NCBI GenBank assembly: GCA_037043455.1
Contig: JAWPHD010010247.1
Coordinates: 31,663 to 95,662, forward strand
Direction of reading: 5' to 3'
DNA from: Cyrtodaria siliqua
Taxonomy: Eukaryota; Mollusca; Bivalvia; Adapedonta; Hiatellidae
DNA: 64,000 bases
This document shows, in pieces, positions 1 to 12,600 of this stretch. The notes under the pieces were generated by a model. It ran no database searches and had not been told where the DNA came from. It was given only the letters and a program-made list of their open reading frames with translations. A program made the translations under genes and the position numbers. The number at the start of each line of letters is the position of its first letter. Position 1 is the first letter of the stretch.

Positions 1-199
1 CTACACTCCAACGTTTACCTATACTCGGTCCAACGTTTACCTACACTCAGTCCAATGTTTACCTAAACTCAGTCCAATGTTCACCTACACTCAGTCCAAT
101 GTTCACCTACACCCAATACAATGTTCCTACACTCAGTCCACCATTTACCTACACTCATTCCAATGTTTACCTACACTCTGAGTCCAATGTTTACTTACA
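1..199. repeat. 22-bp minisatellite, partial at the window edge
   Basis: About nine copies of a unit close to ACCTACACTCAGTCCAATGT. It lies in the intron upstream of exon 1 and is cut by the window start. No exon sequence is recognisable in the unit. Confidence 0.9.
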
Positions 200-352
200 T
201 GTAATAATATTTAAGTGTGGTAACATAATTATAAATATGGTAAAAAGTTGGAAAGTTTTGGTAATATTAAACAAAACTGACATCAATCCTGTTTAATGTT
301 TTTGCTTTGTCTTTCATTTTTCTCATATATTTTCATGATTTCTGCGTTTCAG

Positions 353-610
353 ATGAAACTCCGCCGACTGTTACCTGCCCGCAACTCATCGAAGTCACAC
401 TGACAGATAACACACCAGTGAATCGTACAATTGCTGACAACTTATTCTCCACAAATGATAACAGCGGACAAATTCAGTCACTCGAGATACAAAACCGGCC
501 AAAGGAGAGTTTCAGTGCTGTCGATTTGTATAATACTTTCACATACACGGCACTGGTCAGAGATAGTAACAACAATGTCGGCACTTGTAGTGCTCAAGTC
601 TTTATAAAGC
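353..610 (+). CDS. Exon 1: HYR (hyalin repeat) domain 1
   Basis: The exon follows a polypyrimidine tract ending in CAG and stops before GTAAGTATT. It is 258 bp and phase 1 on both sides, one complete HYR module. It has the characteristic start DETPPTVTCP and the closing motif D-S-N-N-N-V-G-T-C, the paired cysteines of the HYR fold. HYR domains are immunoglobulin-like modules thought to mediate adhesion. The preceding exon lies outside the window. Confidence 0.9.
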
Positions 611-3600
611 GTAAGTATTGAAATAATATTTATCAAAATGTAAGACTGTCTTTATCACATTGTTAAATGTAATTTAGCCATCACGTTTTTTATTCATATT
701 TATTGTAGTTTAACAGTGCTCCGTAGTTTGAATGAATGAATGAATAAATGAATGGTGTTTACGGCACGTCGACACATAAATAGGTCATATTGTGCGCAAA
801 AACTGATGAAAGATGGAGAAATGAAGGATAAATTAAAAATTAATGTAAATCTATAAAGAAAAAACTATTTACAAATAAGGGATGATATGGTAGTAATATA
901 AACTATATATGTAAATCAACAAATGCACGAAAACGGGTATCCATAGTTTGAATAGATGTTTCAAGATAATATGAAATAATTATTCAGAACTGTCCTTTCA
1001 CTTTGTAAATTCAGTTGTTTTTTTTCTCAGCTAATCTTTAGTGCAGAACTGCATGCTTTTCAGTTTGTAAAATTCTATTTTTTCTCAACAAATTTTTATA
1101 CAGAACTGTCCTTTCAGTTGTGAAATCCTGTTTTTCAGCTGCTGTTTGTTCAGAACTCTCCTACCCGACACCTTTAAATGCACAGAAAACGTGTACCCCG
1201 ATAAGTGGGGGACTAAGCTGTGAGATGACTTGTGACGATGGATATACATTTACAGACGACAACGGGAAAACAAGGACAATATCTTGTACAACTGGTATCG
1301 GTATCAATAATAATAAATGGATTCCAGACTTGATCCCTGCATGCGTAATAGGTAATTTTGTTTGGTGTTTATGTTATGTAGTTGGTTGAAAAAATGAAAA
1401 AATAATCTGGTAAGGATTTTGTTTGTTTGCCTTTTACAGATTCCCAGTTTGATTCGGCCCTACCCACTACCCAAAATGTTTTATGGTTAAAAATAATTGG
1501 CGGCACAAAAACCAGAATAAAGGATAACACCAAAAACATTGATTAAAAGTATAGGTTTATTCACAGAGTCTTAAAATAATCGTGATTGAATATGTGTAAA
1601 ATGAATTATGAGTTGGTAATTCTTTAATTTGATGCTGCAGTTTTGGAGTTTGACCTGGCTGGTTAAAGCCATTAATAGGCAATCCTCGGGCAACACTTGA
1701 TCGCTGGGTTACTTTGGTGTGTCTGGGCAAATCTGGCACCACTGGGTTACTTTGGTGTGTCATTGGGCAAATCTGGCACCACTGGGTTACCTTGGTGTGT
1801 CATTTGGCAACAACTCTGGCACCACTGGGTTACTTTGGTGTGTCATTGGGCAACTATGGCGCCACTGGGTTACTTTGATGTGTCATTAGGCAACTGTGGC
1901 ACCACTGGGTTACTTTGATGTGTCATTAGGCAACTGTACACCACTGGGTTACTTTGGTGTGTCATTAGGCAACACTTGCTCACTGGGTTACTTTGGTGTG
2001 TCATTAGGCAACTCTGGCACCACTGGGTTACTTTGGTGTGTCATTAGGCAACACTTGCTCACTGGGTTACTTTGGTGTGCCCTTAGGCAATACTTGCTCA
2101 CTGGGTTTATTCATTGTGCCTATAGGCAACACTTGTTCACTGGGTTACTTCGGTGTTCCCTTAGGCAACACTTATTAACTGGGTTACTTCAGTGTTCCCT
2201 TAGGCAACACTTGCTCACTGGGTTACTTTGATGTGCCTTTAGAAAACACTTGCTCACTTGGTTACTTTGTTGTGTCCTTAGGCAACACTTGCTCAATGGG
2301 TTACTTTGGTGTGTCCTTAAGCAACACTTGCTCACTGAGTTACTTCGGTGTGCCCTTAGGCAACACTTGCCCACTGGTTTACTTCATTGTGCCCTTAGGC
2401 AACACTTGCTCACTGGATTACTTCGGTGTTCCATTAGGCAACACTTGCTCACTGGGTACTTCATTGTGCCCTTAGGCAACACTTGCTACATGGGTTACTT
2501 TGGTGTGCCCTTAGGCAATACTTGCTCATTGGGTTACTTCATTGTGCCCTTAGGCAACACCTGCTCACTGGATTACTTTGGTGTTTCCTAAGGCAACACA
2601 TGCTCACTTGGTTACTTCGGTGTGCCCTTAGGCAACACTTGCTCACTGGGTTACTTTGGTGTGTCCTTAGGCAACACATACTCACTGGGTTACTTTGGTG
2701 TGTCCTTAGGCAACACTTGCTCACTGGGTTACTTTGGTGTGCCCTTAGGCAACACTTGCTCACTGGATTACTTCATTGTGCCCTTAGGCAACACTTGCTT
2801 TGCTGAGTTACTTCGGTGTGCCCTTAGGCAACACTTGCTCACTGGATTACTTCATTGTGCCCTTAGGCAACACTTGCTTGCTGGGTTACTTTGGTGTTCC
2901 CTTAGGCAACACTTGCTAACTGGGTTACTTCAGTGTGCCCATAAGCAACACTGGCTCACTTGGGTACTTGGGTGTGCTTTTAGGTAACACTTGCTCGCTG
3001 GGTTACTTCATTGTGCCCTTAGGCAACACTTGCTCATTGGGTTATTTTAGTGTTCCCTTAGACAACACTTGCTCACTGGGTTACTTCATTGTGCTCTTAG
3101 GCTCTATGGGTTACTTTGGTGTGCCGTTAGACAACTCTTGCTCACTGGGTTACTTCAGTGTATCCTTAGTCAACACTTGCTCTATGGGTTACTTTGGTGT
3201 GCCCTTAGGCAACACTTGCTCACTGGTCAGTGTGCTCTTAGGCAACACTTGCTCACTGGGTTACTTCATTGTGCCCTTAGGCAACAGTTGCTCACTAGGT
3301 TACTTTGGTGTTTCCTTAGGCAACACTTTCTCACTGGGTTACTTTGGTGTTTCCTTAGGCAACATTTGCTCACTGGGTTACTTTGGTGTTTCCTTAGGCA
3401 ACACTTGCTCACTGGGTTTCTTTGGTGTGCTCTTAGGCAATACTTGCTCACTGGGTTACTTTGGTGTGCCTTTAGGCAACACTTGCTCTGTGTGTTACTT
3501 TGGTGTTTCCTTAGGCAACAGTTGCTCACTGGATTACTTTGGTGTGCCCTTAGGCAACACTTGCTCTGTGTGTTACATTGGTGTTTCCTTAGGCAACACA

Positions 3601-6600
3601 TGCTCACTGGGTTACTTCAGTGTGCCTTGAGGCAACACTTGCTCACTGGGTTACGTTGGTGTGCCCTGAGGCAACACTTGTTCACTGGGTTACTTCGGTG
3701 TGCCCTGAGGCAACACTTGCTCACTGGGTTACTTCAGTGTGCCCTTAAGCAACGCTTGCTCGCTGGATTACTTTGGTGTGCCCTGAGGCACGACATTTCA
3801 CCTAGCCTCAACTGAAATGTTAACCGGAAGGTCCCATGTATCGTCTTTTTTCTGAGCATGTTAAAGAAACGTGGTTTCAGGATTCTTATGTATACTTCCC
3901 CTCTCTCTTATTTGGCTGAAAACAACATACACAATGTGTTGATGAGACATTAAACATCAATTTCATTTTTTCAGACACCATTGCTCCAGATATCACCTGT
4001 CCATCAGATAGGACCATATATCTGACGGAATCGTCTGATAATGTTACCGTAGATTTCTCTACACTACCGATGACCAGAAGTGACCTTAACCTCATCAGAA
4101 ACACTGTGTTCAGCCACACAACTAAAGTATTCACCGTGGCAGATCTGTACAAGACGCTCGAAGTCACGGTCACTGTGACAGATTATGCTGGACAATCTGC
4201 TAGTTGTAAATTCCAGTATTTAGTACTGCGTAAGTAAATATTATCTTGCATATATGAGTATTGAGTACTGCGTAAGTAAGTATGATCTTGTGTATATGAG
4301 TATTTAGTACAGCAGAAGTAATTATGATCTTGTATATCTGAGTATTTAGTACTGCATAAGTAAATATGATCTTGTATATCCAAGTATTTAGTACTGCATA
4401 TTAAGTAAATATGATCTTGCATATCAGAGTATTGAGTACTGCGTAAGTAAGTATGAACTTGTGTATATGAGTATATAGTACAGCATAAGTAAATATGATC
4501 TTGTATATCCGAGTATTTAGTACTGCATAAGTAAATAGGATCTTGTTTATCCGAGTATTTAGTACTGCGTAAGTAAATAGGATCTTGTATATATGAGTAT
4601 TTAGTACTGCATAAGTAAATAGGATCTTGTATATCGAAGTATTTAGTACTGCATATTAAGTAAATATGATTTTGCATATCAGAGTATTGAGTACTGCGTA
4701 AGTAAATATGATCTTGTATATCTGAGTATTTAGTACTGCATAAGTAAATATGATCTTGTATATCTGAGTATTTAGTACTGCATAAGTAAATATGATCTTG
4801 TTTATCTGAGTATTTAGTACTGCATAAGTAAATATGATCTTGTTTATCTGAGTATTTAGTACTGAATAAGTAAATATGATCTTGTTTATCTGAGTATTTA
4901 GTACTGCGTAAGTAAATAGGATATTGTATATATGAGTATTTAGTACTGCATAAGTAAATATGATCTTGTATATCTGAGTATTTAGTACTGAATAAGTAAA
5001 TATGATCTTGTATATCCGAGTATTTAGTACTGCATAAGTAAATAGGATCTTGTATATATGAGTATTTAGTACTGAATAAGTAAATATGATCTTGTATATC
5101 TGAGTATTTAGTACAGCATTAGTAAATATGATCTTGTATATCCGAGTATTTAGTACTGCGTAAGTAAATATGATCTTGTATATCTGAGTATTTAGTACTG
5201 CATAAGTAAATAGGACCTTGTTTATCTGAGTATTTAGTACTGTATAATTAAATATGATCTTGTATATCTGAGTATTTAGTACAGCATAAGTAAATATGAT
5301 CTTGTATATCCGAGTATTTAGTACATAAGTAAATAGGATCTTGTTTATCTGAGTATTTAGTACTGTATAATTAAATATGCTCTTGTATATCTGAGTATTT
5401 AGTACAGCATAAGTAAATATGATCTTGTATATCCGAGTATTTAGTACTGCGTAAGTAAATATGATCTTGTATATCCCAGTATTTAGTACAGCATAAGTAA
5501 ATAGGGTCTTGTATATATGAGTATTTAGTACTGCATCAGTAAATAGGATCTTGTTTATCTGAGTATTTAGTACTGTATAATTAAATATGCTCTTGTATAT
5601 CTGAGTATTTAGTACAGCATAAGTAAATATGATCTTGTATATCCGAGTATTTAGTACTGCGTAAGTAAATATGATCTTGTATATCCCAGTATTTAGTACA
5701 GCATAAGTAAATAGGGTCTTGTATATATGAGTATTTAGTACTGCATCAGTAAATAGGATCTTGTATATCCGAGTATTTAGTACTGCGTAAGTAAATATAA
5801 TCTTGTATATCCAAGTATTTAGTATGCGTAAGTAAATATGATCCAGCGTATCTGAGTATTTAGTACTGATCTGATTATTTAGTACTGCATAATTAAATAT
5901 GATCCTGTTTGTGTATCGAAGTATTTAGTATGGCATAAGGAACTATGATCTTGTATATCTGAGTATTTAGTACAGCATAAGTAAAAATGATCTTGTGCAT
6001 AATTAAATATGATCTTGTAGATTCGAGTATTTAGTACTGCATAAGTAAGTATGATCTTATGCATCAGAGTTATTTAGTACTGCAAAATTAAATATGATCC
6101 TGTGTATCGTAGTATTTAGTACGGCATAAGTAAATATGATCTTATATATCTGAGTATTTAGGACAGTGGAAGTAAATATGATCCTTTGTATTGGAGTATT
6201 TAGTACGGCATAAGTAAATATGATCTTATATATCTGAGTATTTAGGACTGTTTAAGTAAATATTATTTTGTATATCCAAGTATTTAGTACTGCATAAGTA
6301 AATATGAACTTGTGTATATGAGTATTTAGTACTGTGTAAGTAAATCTGATTCTGTTTATCTGAGTATTTAATATGGCATAAGTAAATATGATTTTGTATA
6401 TCCGAGTATTTAGTACTGCGTAAGTAAATATGATCTTGTATATCTGAGTATTTAGTACTGCAGGAGTAAATATAATCTTGTATATTCCAGTATTAAGTAT
6501 TTCCTAGGATAAAGAACCCAGGGGCGAATACAGGGTTTGAGATTAGGGGGAGACGCAACTTTTAAAAAACAATTAACAACCAACATACATGCACATGTTT

Positions 6601-9600
6601 TTTCAGTCTGTGTGTTGGTGTTGGTGGTGTGTGTGGGTAGGTAGAGGGTTTGGGGGAGGGTAGGTGGTGCAACTTTAAAAAAAAAGAATAGTTTGACAAC
6701 CAAAACATAACTTTTCAGATTTTATTCCCTTGGATCTGCACCTGGAATCTACTTTATAAAAAAAATGTTTTATGGATATATCTTTGTTCTTTCTTAACAT
6801 GATAAATGTTATGCCTCCTGAAAGTTTATTTCTGTACAAAATGTAAGACACTTATAAAATCAAATCATAATTATATCTAGCATAATGACATATTATGTAT
6901 ATATTTTCCACTTACAGCATCCCTGTGCTCGCCACTTTCGCTGCCAGTGCCTATCAATGGCTTAGAAAATCAGTGCACTCGACGTACAAACTCGCAGCCC
7001 TTCGGCTATGACTGCACCATTAATTGCCAGAATAGTTATGTTCTGCGTGGCGTGGGGTTGACTAAATCTGTGAGTTGTAACGATAACAACCATTGGAACG
7101 ATGTTGACGTATATCCAGCATGCATCAAAGGTGTCTATATTTTTATCACAGTGTTTTTATTTATCTGCTGTAGAGATTAAATTTCATTTTTATGCATTGG
7201 CTTTCAGCGAAAATGGGGGATATTGAAAGGCATTGTGCATGCGAAATTTTTTGTACGCCTTACTTCAACAGTTTCCAACTGATTCAAAGGAAACTCTACA
7301 GGATGATTGAAGATCATGCAATGGCCATATCATTTTGGTGTTAGTCAGATGAGTACTACCTGAGTTATGGCCCTTTGTTCTTTGAACGATATTTACAAAT
7401 AACTTGTATGCACAACTCCTACGGTTTTCAATAGTTTCATTTTCAAATGAAACTTTACAGGATGATTGGGCATTGGATTTTAATGAAGTAGTCCAGTTTG
7501 AAGGTTTGCTGAAATAATATTTTGGATGATTTGATAATCATGAGCAAAATTCTAACTACAGAGTTATCGCCCTTGATTAAGTTAAGTGAATTCTAGCGTG
7601 ATACACAACAATTTTAGTAATTCATGTATGTCATAATTCAATATGGACATTATTCTTAAAAATAGATGAAAACTAATGGAATTATAAACCACATCTCAGA
7701 GTAAATACTAATAGTCAAAATGGGCTCCTTGAGGGCAAAAATTCAGCTTCACAAAGCTGATTATAATATAAAATATTAATTAAACGTTAAGGAAAATAAA
7801 AAAACAAAATTCTGATAGTCCCTAGAAGAGTACAATTTGAGGGTTGAGTAGAAATCTATTGTAACTATTGGGTGAGTGGAAAACTATTGTAACTATGGGT
7901 GAGTGGAAAACTATTGTAACTATGGGTGAGTAGAAATCTGTTGTAACTATTGGGTGAGTGGAAAACTATTGTAACTGTGGGTGAGTGGAAAACTATTGTA
8001 ACATGGGGTGAGTGGAAAACTATTGTAACCATGGGTGAGTAGAAATCTATTGTAACTATTGGTGAGTGGAAAACTATTGTAACTATGGGTGAGTGGAAAA
8101 CTATTGTAACTGTGGGTGAGTGGAAAACTATTGTAACTATGGGGTGAGTGGAAAACTATTGTAACTATGGGTGAGTAGAAATCTATTGTAACTATTGGGT
8201 GAGAGGAAAACTATTGTAACTATGGGTGACTGGAAAACTATTGTAACTATGGGGTGAGTGGAAAACTATTGTAACTATGGGGTGAGTGGAATACTACTGT
8301 AACTATTGGGTGAGTGGAAAACTACTGTAACTATTGGGTGAGTGGAAAACTACTATTGCAACTGTGGATGAGTGGAAAACTATTGTAACTATGGAGTGAG
8401 TGGAAAACTATTGTAACTATTGGGCGAGTGGAAAACTATTGTAACTATTGAGTGTGTGGAAAACTATTGTAACTATTGGGCAAGTGAAAAACTATTGTAA
8501 CTATTGAGTGTGTGGAAAACTATCATAACTATTAGATGAGTGGAAAACTATTGTAACTATTAGAGGAAAACTATTGTAACTATTAGATGAGTGGAAAACT
8601 ATGGGGTGAGTGGTAAACTATTGTAACTATATATAAATAAGGAACGAGATACTATAGTTGCACACTAAGCCCTTGATTATTATGATGCTTGGCTTATTTG
8701 CATTTAATTGACAGAATAACATAATTCCTTCTCCGAGTCAGATGCTGTAAACAAGACATAGTAGAGCCTTCTTAGGTCTGGTGTTATGCACCCCGAAATT
8801 TTTGCAGGAGCATAATTATAGTCACCGTTTTGTCCGTCCATCAGTCCGTCCGTAAGTCTGTCACACTTTTGTCCGAAGCATAACTCAAACTGATGGGACT
8901 ACAATGAAACTTCACACAATAATAGAGGGCAATGAGAGGAAGTGCATCATGTAAGAACCGTACCTCTTTCATCATTCAAATTAGAGTTATTGCCTTTTGT
9001 AATGTTATACTTAGAATTTTGGTCCGGAGCATAACTTCAAAACTACTGATTGAACTACTATGAAACTTCACACAATGATAGAGGGCAATGAGAGTATGTG
9101 CAGAGTGGAAAAACATAACTCTTGCCTTCATTCAACTTAGAGTTATTTCCCCTTGTAATTTTATACTTAAATTTTTTGTCCGGAGTATAACTTCAAAACT
9201 ACTGTTGAGACTGCAATGAAACTTCACATATTGATAGAGGGAAATGAGAAGAGGTGCAGAGTACAAGAACAGTAACTCTGTCATCATTTGAATTTGAGTT
9301 ATTGCCCTTTGTAATTTTGCACTTGGAATTCTTGTCCGGAGCATAACTTAAAACTACTGATGGAACTACAACACAACTTTGCACAACAATAGAGGGAAAT
9401 AAGAGGAAGTGCAGAGTGCAAAAACCATAACTCTGTCATCATTCAAAATAGAGTTATTGCCCTTTGTAAGTTTGTACTTAGAATATTTCATAACTTCAAA
9501 CAAAACTACTGATGGGACAGCAATGAAACTTTACACAATGATAGAGGGTAATGAGAGAAAGTGCAGGGTGCAAGAACCATGACTTTTATACTTAGGATTT

Positions 9601-12600
9601 TTATCCAGAGCATAAATTCAAAACTACTGATGGGACTGCAGTGAAACTTCACACAATGATAGAGGACAATGAGAGGAAGTGCAGAGTGCAAAACCCTAAC
9701 TCTGACTTCATTCAAGAGTTATTGCCCTTTGTAATTTTACACTTGAAATTCTTGTCTGGAGCATAACTTTAAAACTACTGATGGGACTGCAGATTGAAAA
9801 CTGCTGGGTGATACAAGGCCATATGATAAGTTGAGGATACATTTCGGGGATCATCCATCAATTCTACCGATTTTCTTGTTATTTATTTGCATCACTTGCA
9901 GCTTTAAGGTAAACATGGCATCAATAAATATCAAAGTATCTAATTTAAGGTTCCCATGTGTCCTTTAAAGTCTAAGTTCACCTTTAACTATATCGTCCTT
10001 TTCTGCCTTACAGATACTACGCCGCCAACTTTGACTTGTTCCCCGTCAACTCCAGTTTTCCTCAAAGATGAAAATGACAATAGAACAATTGTGTTTGCGA
10101 ATGATCCCGATTACCAGCCAAGTGCCAGTGACATTGGTGGACTGGGTCAGCGTTTGTTCTCGCCAGCCTCGCTTTTTGTAAACAAGAATGACATTAACCA
10201 ACCTAGAAGAACCATTGTATTGACACAAGCTGACCTTGCCGGAAATGTTGCCCAGTGCACGTTTTATATAACGGTGTTTGGTAAGTTTGACTGAAGCAGA
10301 ATGAGACTGTGACACCCTGTCATCTGTAGGTACCCTCCAGTGGTACCAGCAGTAGGTACCCTCCAGTGGTACCAGCATATCCTACATCTGTAGGTACCCT
10401 CCAGTGCAGCCTCCTACATCTGTAGGTACCCTCCAGTGCGGCCTGCCATACTGAATTACATGCCTGAGTGCCCAACCTTTGTCAAAGTACCCTAACTGCA
10501 GTGACTTCCTTAGCTTCATAAGGATGATTCCCGTGTGTTTGCCCGGGTAGAATACAACCACTGCATGTGGTTGCAGGGGTAGATTACAACCACTGCATGT
10601 GGTTGCAGGGGTAGAATACAACCACTGCAATCTCACAAACACTCTGTCACATGCAGAGTGGTGGGTTTTCCAATGTACTGAGTATATATGGAAGTTATCG
10701 AACTTGGGTATCTGTTGCACGTGAAACATTGGTCTGTAGCAGATGCTAAAATAGTAAATGGTTAGGGGTCGGGAGGAAAGAAGCCTTTAAGTCTGCCTTC
10801 AGGATTTTTATTTTGGAACTATATCCCGTCATGTTATTATGACTTTTTAGTGACAGTCATATTTAAGACTAATATTATAAACAAATAAAATTGTTTGGCC
10901 TTTTTTTAAATATATATTTTTTTACTTTTTTTTTTTTTTTTTTTTTAATTCATAGTTTCAGTATTTTGAATAATAGAAAAAAATATACACAAAAACAAGT
11001 GTGGAAGAGGAAATTTCAGTTTGGTAGTTACTTTTACCTTTATATATACTGAACAAAAAAAGTTTAGTAAAAACTTTTAGGGACATAGATTAAACATATG
11101 AACATTGATATAATTGTTTGAAGCTTTTAGAAATGCTAGGTAAGGATGTGATTTTCAAATATTGTGTTATTTTATTTTATTATTTTCTAAGCAAAATATC
11201 AGACTTACCGTACCTCCCATATAATAATTTTTATTTTTTATTTTGTTATACATGTATAAATGTATTGCTTTAAACACAATTTAATGTTTGGCATTGACAA
11301 GAATCGCCCATGCTGTCATTGTTTAAAAAATGCTAAAATGTTCTTTGCAATTTTTTTTGTAATTTTAAAATTACCTTCCCTTTTCATTGAAATGAGAATG
11401 ATTTTTGATAACCTATAAAAATATGTTCCCAAAATATTTGCATTATTTTTATCACAAACTTTGTTTACAATTGACTTTGTAGCATTTAAATTGTCATATC
11501 TGTGTCACTTTATCATTGACCCAAACATACACAGTTTCATATCTCGCCTATGGAATTGATATGCATTTAATGTGCTAAATTTATTTAGTTTAGTATAGCT
11601 TGATTGTATAGGGATAGTCAAAAGTTTGTACTATACTGCCTTTATATTTTAAACTTCAGCATCCATCTGTTCACCTTTAACCCTACCAACTCCTTTAAAT
11701 GGAGCGAAGACCTGTACACAGTCCGGCTCTAGTTGGGTGTGCGACGTAACATGCAATACAGGATATGCATTTTCCGACACATTGCAAGCCTCTATTACAA
11801 CATCGTGCAACAGTGGTTCTGGTTTCAATACTTACATTCCGGCTTGCACCAATAGTGAGTAAAAATAAATTAAATATATCTTTATATATTATATGGGGCG
11901 TCCATGACCGAGTGGTAAGAGTCACTGACTTGAAATCACTTGCCCCTCACCGCTGTGGGTTCGATCCCTCAAGGGCCTAGGAATCTTTATGTGAGGAAGC
12001 TATCCAGCTGGCTTGCCAGAACGTCGGTGGTTCTACCCAGGTGCGCACCCGTGCACGAAAATTGGCCGGAGGGAGACTTGGGGTCTCTGGAAAAGTCACT
12101 GGTGTCTCTAGAAAAGTCACTATATGACAGCTGTTGGTGTGACAATAAAATTCAGTTCAATCGTATATACTATATCTCATTTGCTCTTTTTTTCTGACAA
12201 TATGATGTCATCCTGTGACATTCAACTCCATATCTTGTTGAAGCAATTCCATTCCAATAAGTCTTTTTTCCATGTGAAAAATTACAGTGCACCAAATGTC
12301 TAAAAGCCTTTTACTGAATCTTTTTGTGCTCCCATAAACATGCTAAAATGCGTCTGACCCTCCGGATTCTTGTCCGGAGTATAACTTTACTACTGGAACT
12401 GGAATGAAACTTGACAACAGGATAGAGGATAATGAGAGAAAGTGCAAGAACCACAACTCTATCTTCATTCAAATAAGAGTTATTGCCCTTTGTTTTGTTA
12501 TATTCATACTTCCTGCATAACTTGAAAATACAAATGGGACTGGAACGAAACTTGGCATAATGATAGACATCAATGAGAGTAAGTGCAGAGCACAAGAAAC

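Noticed and set aside
11895..11967. Functional tRNA-Ser gene
   Set aside because: A and B boxes and an anticodon-like loop are present, but the acceptor stem does not pair, and the sequence continues into a SINE body shared with 47630-47903.
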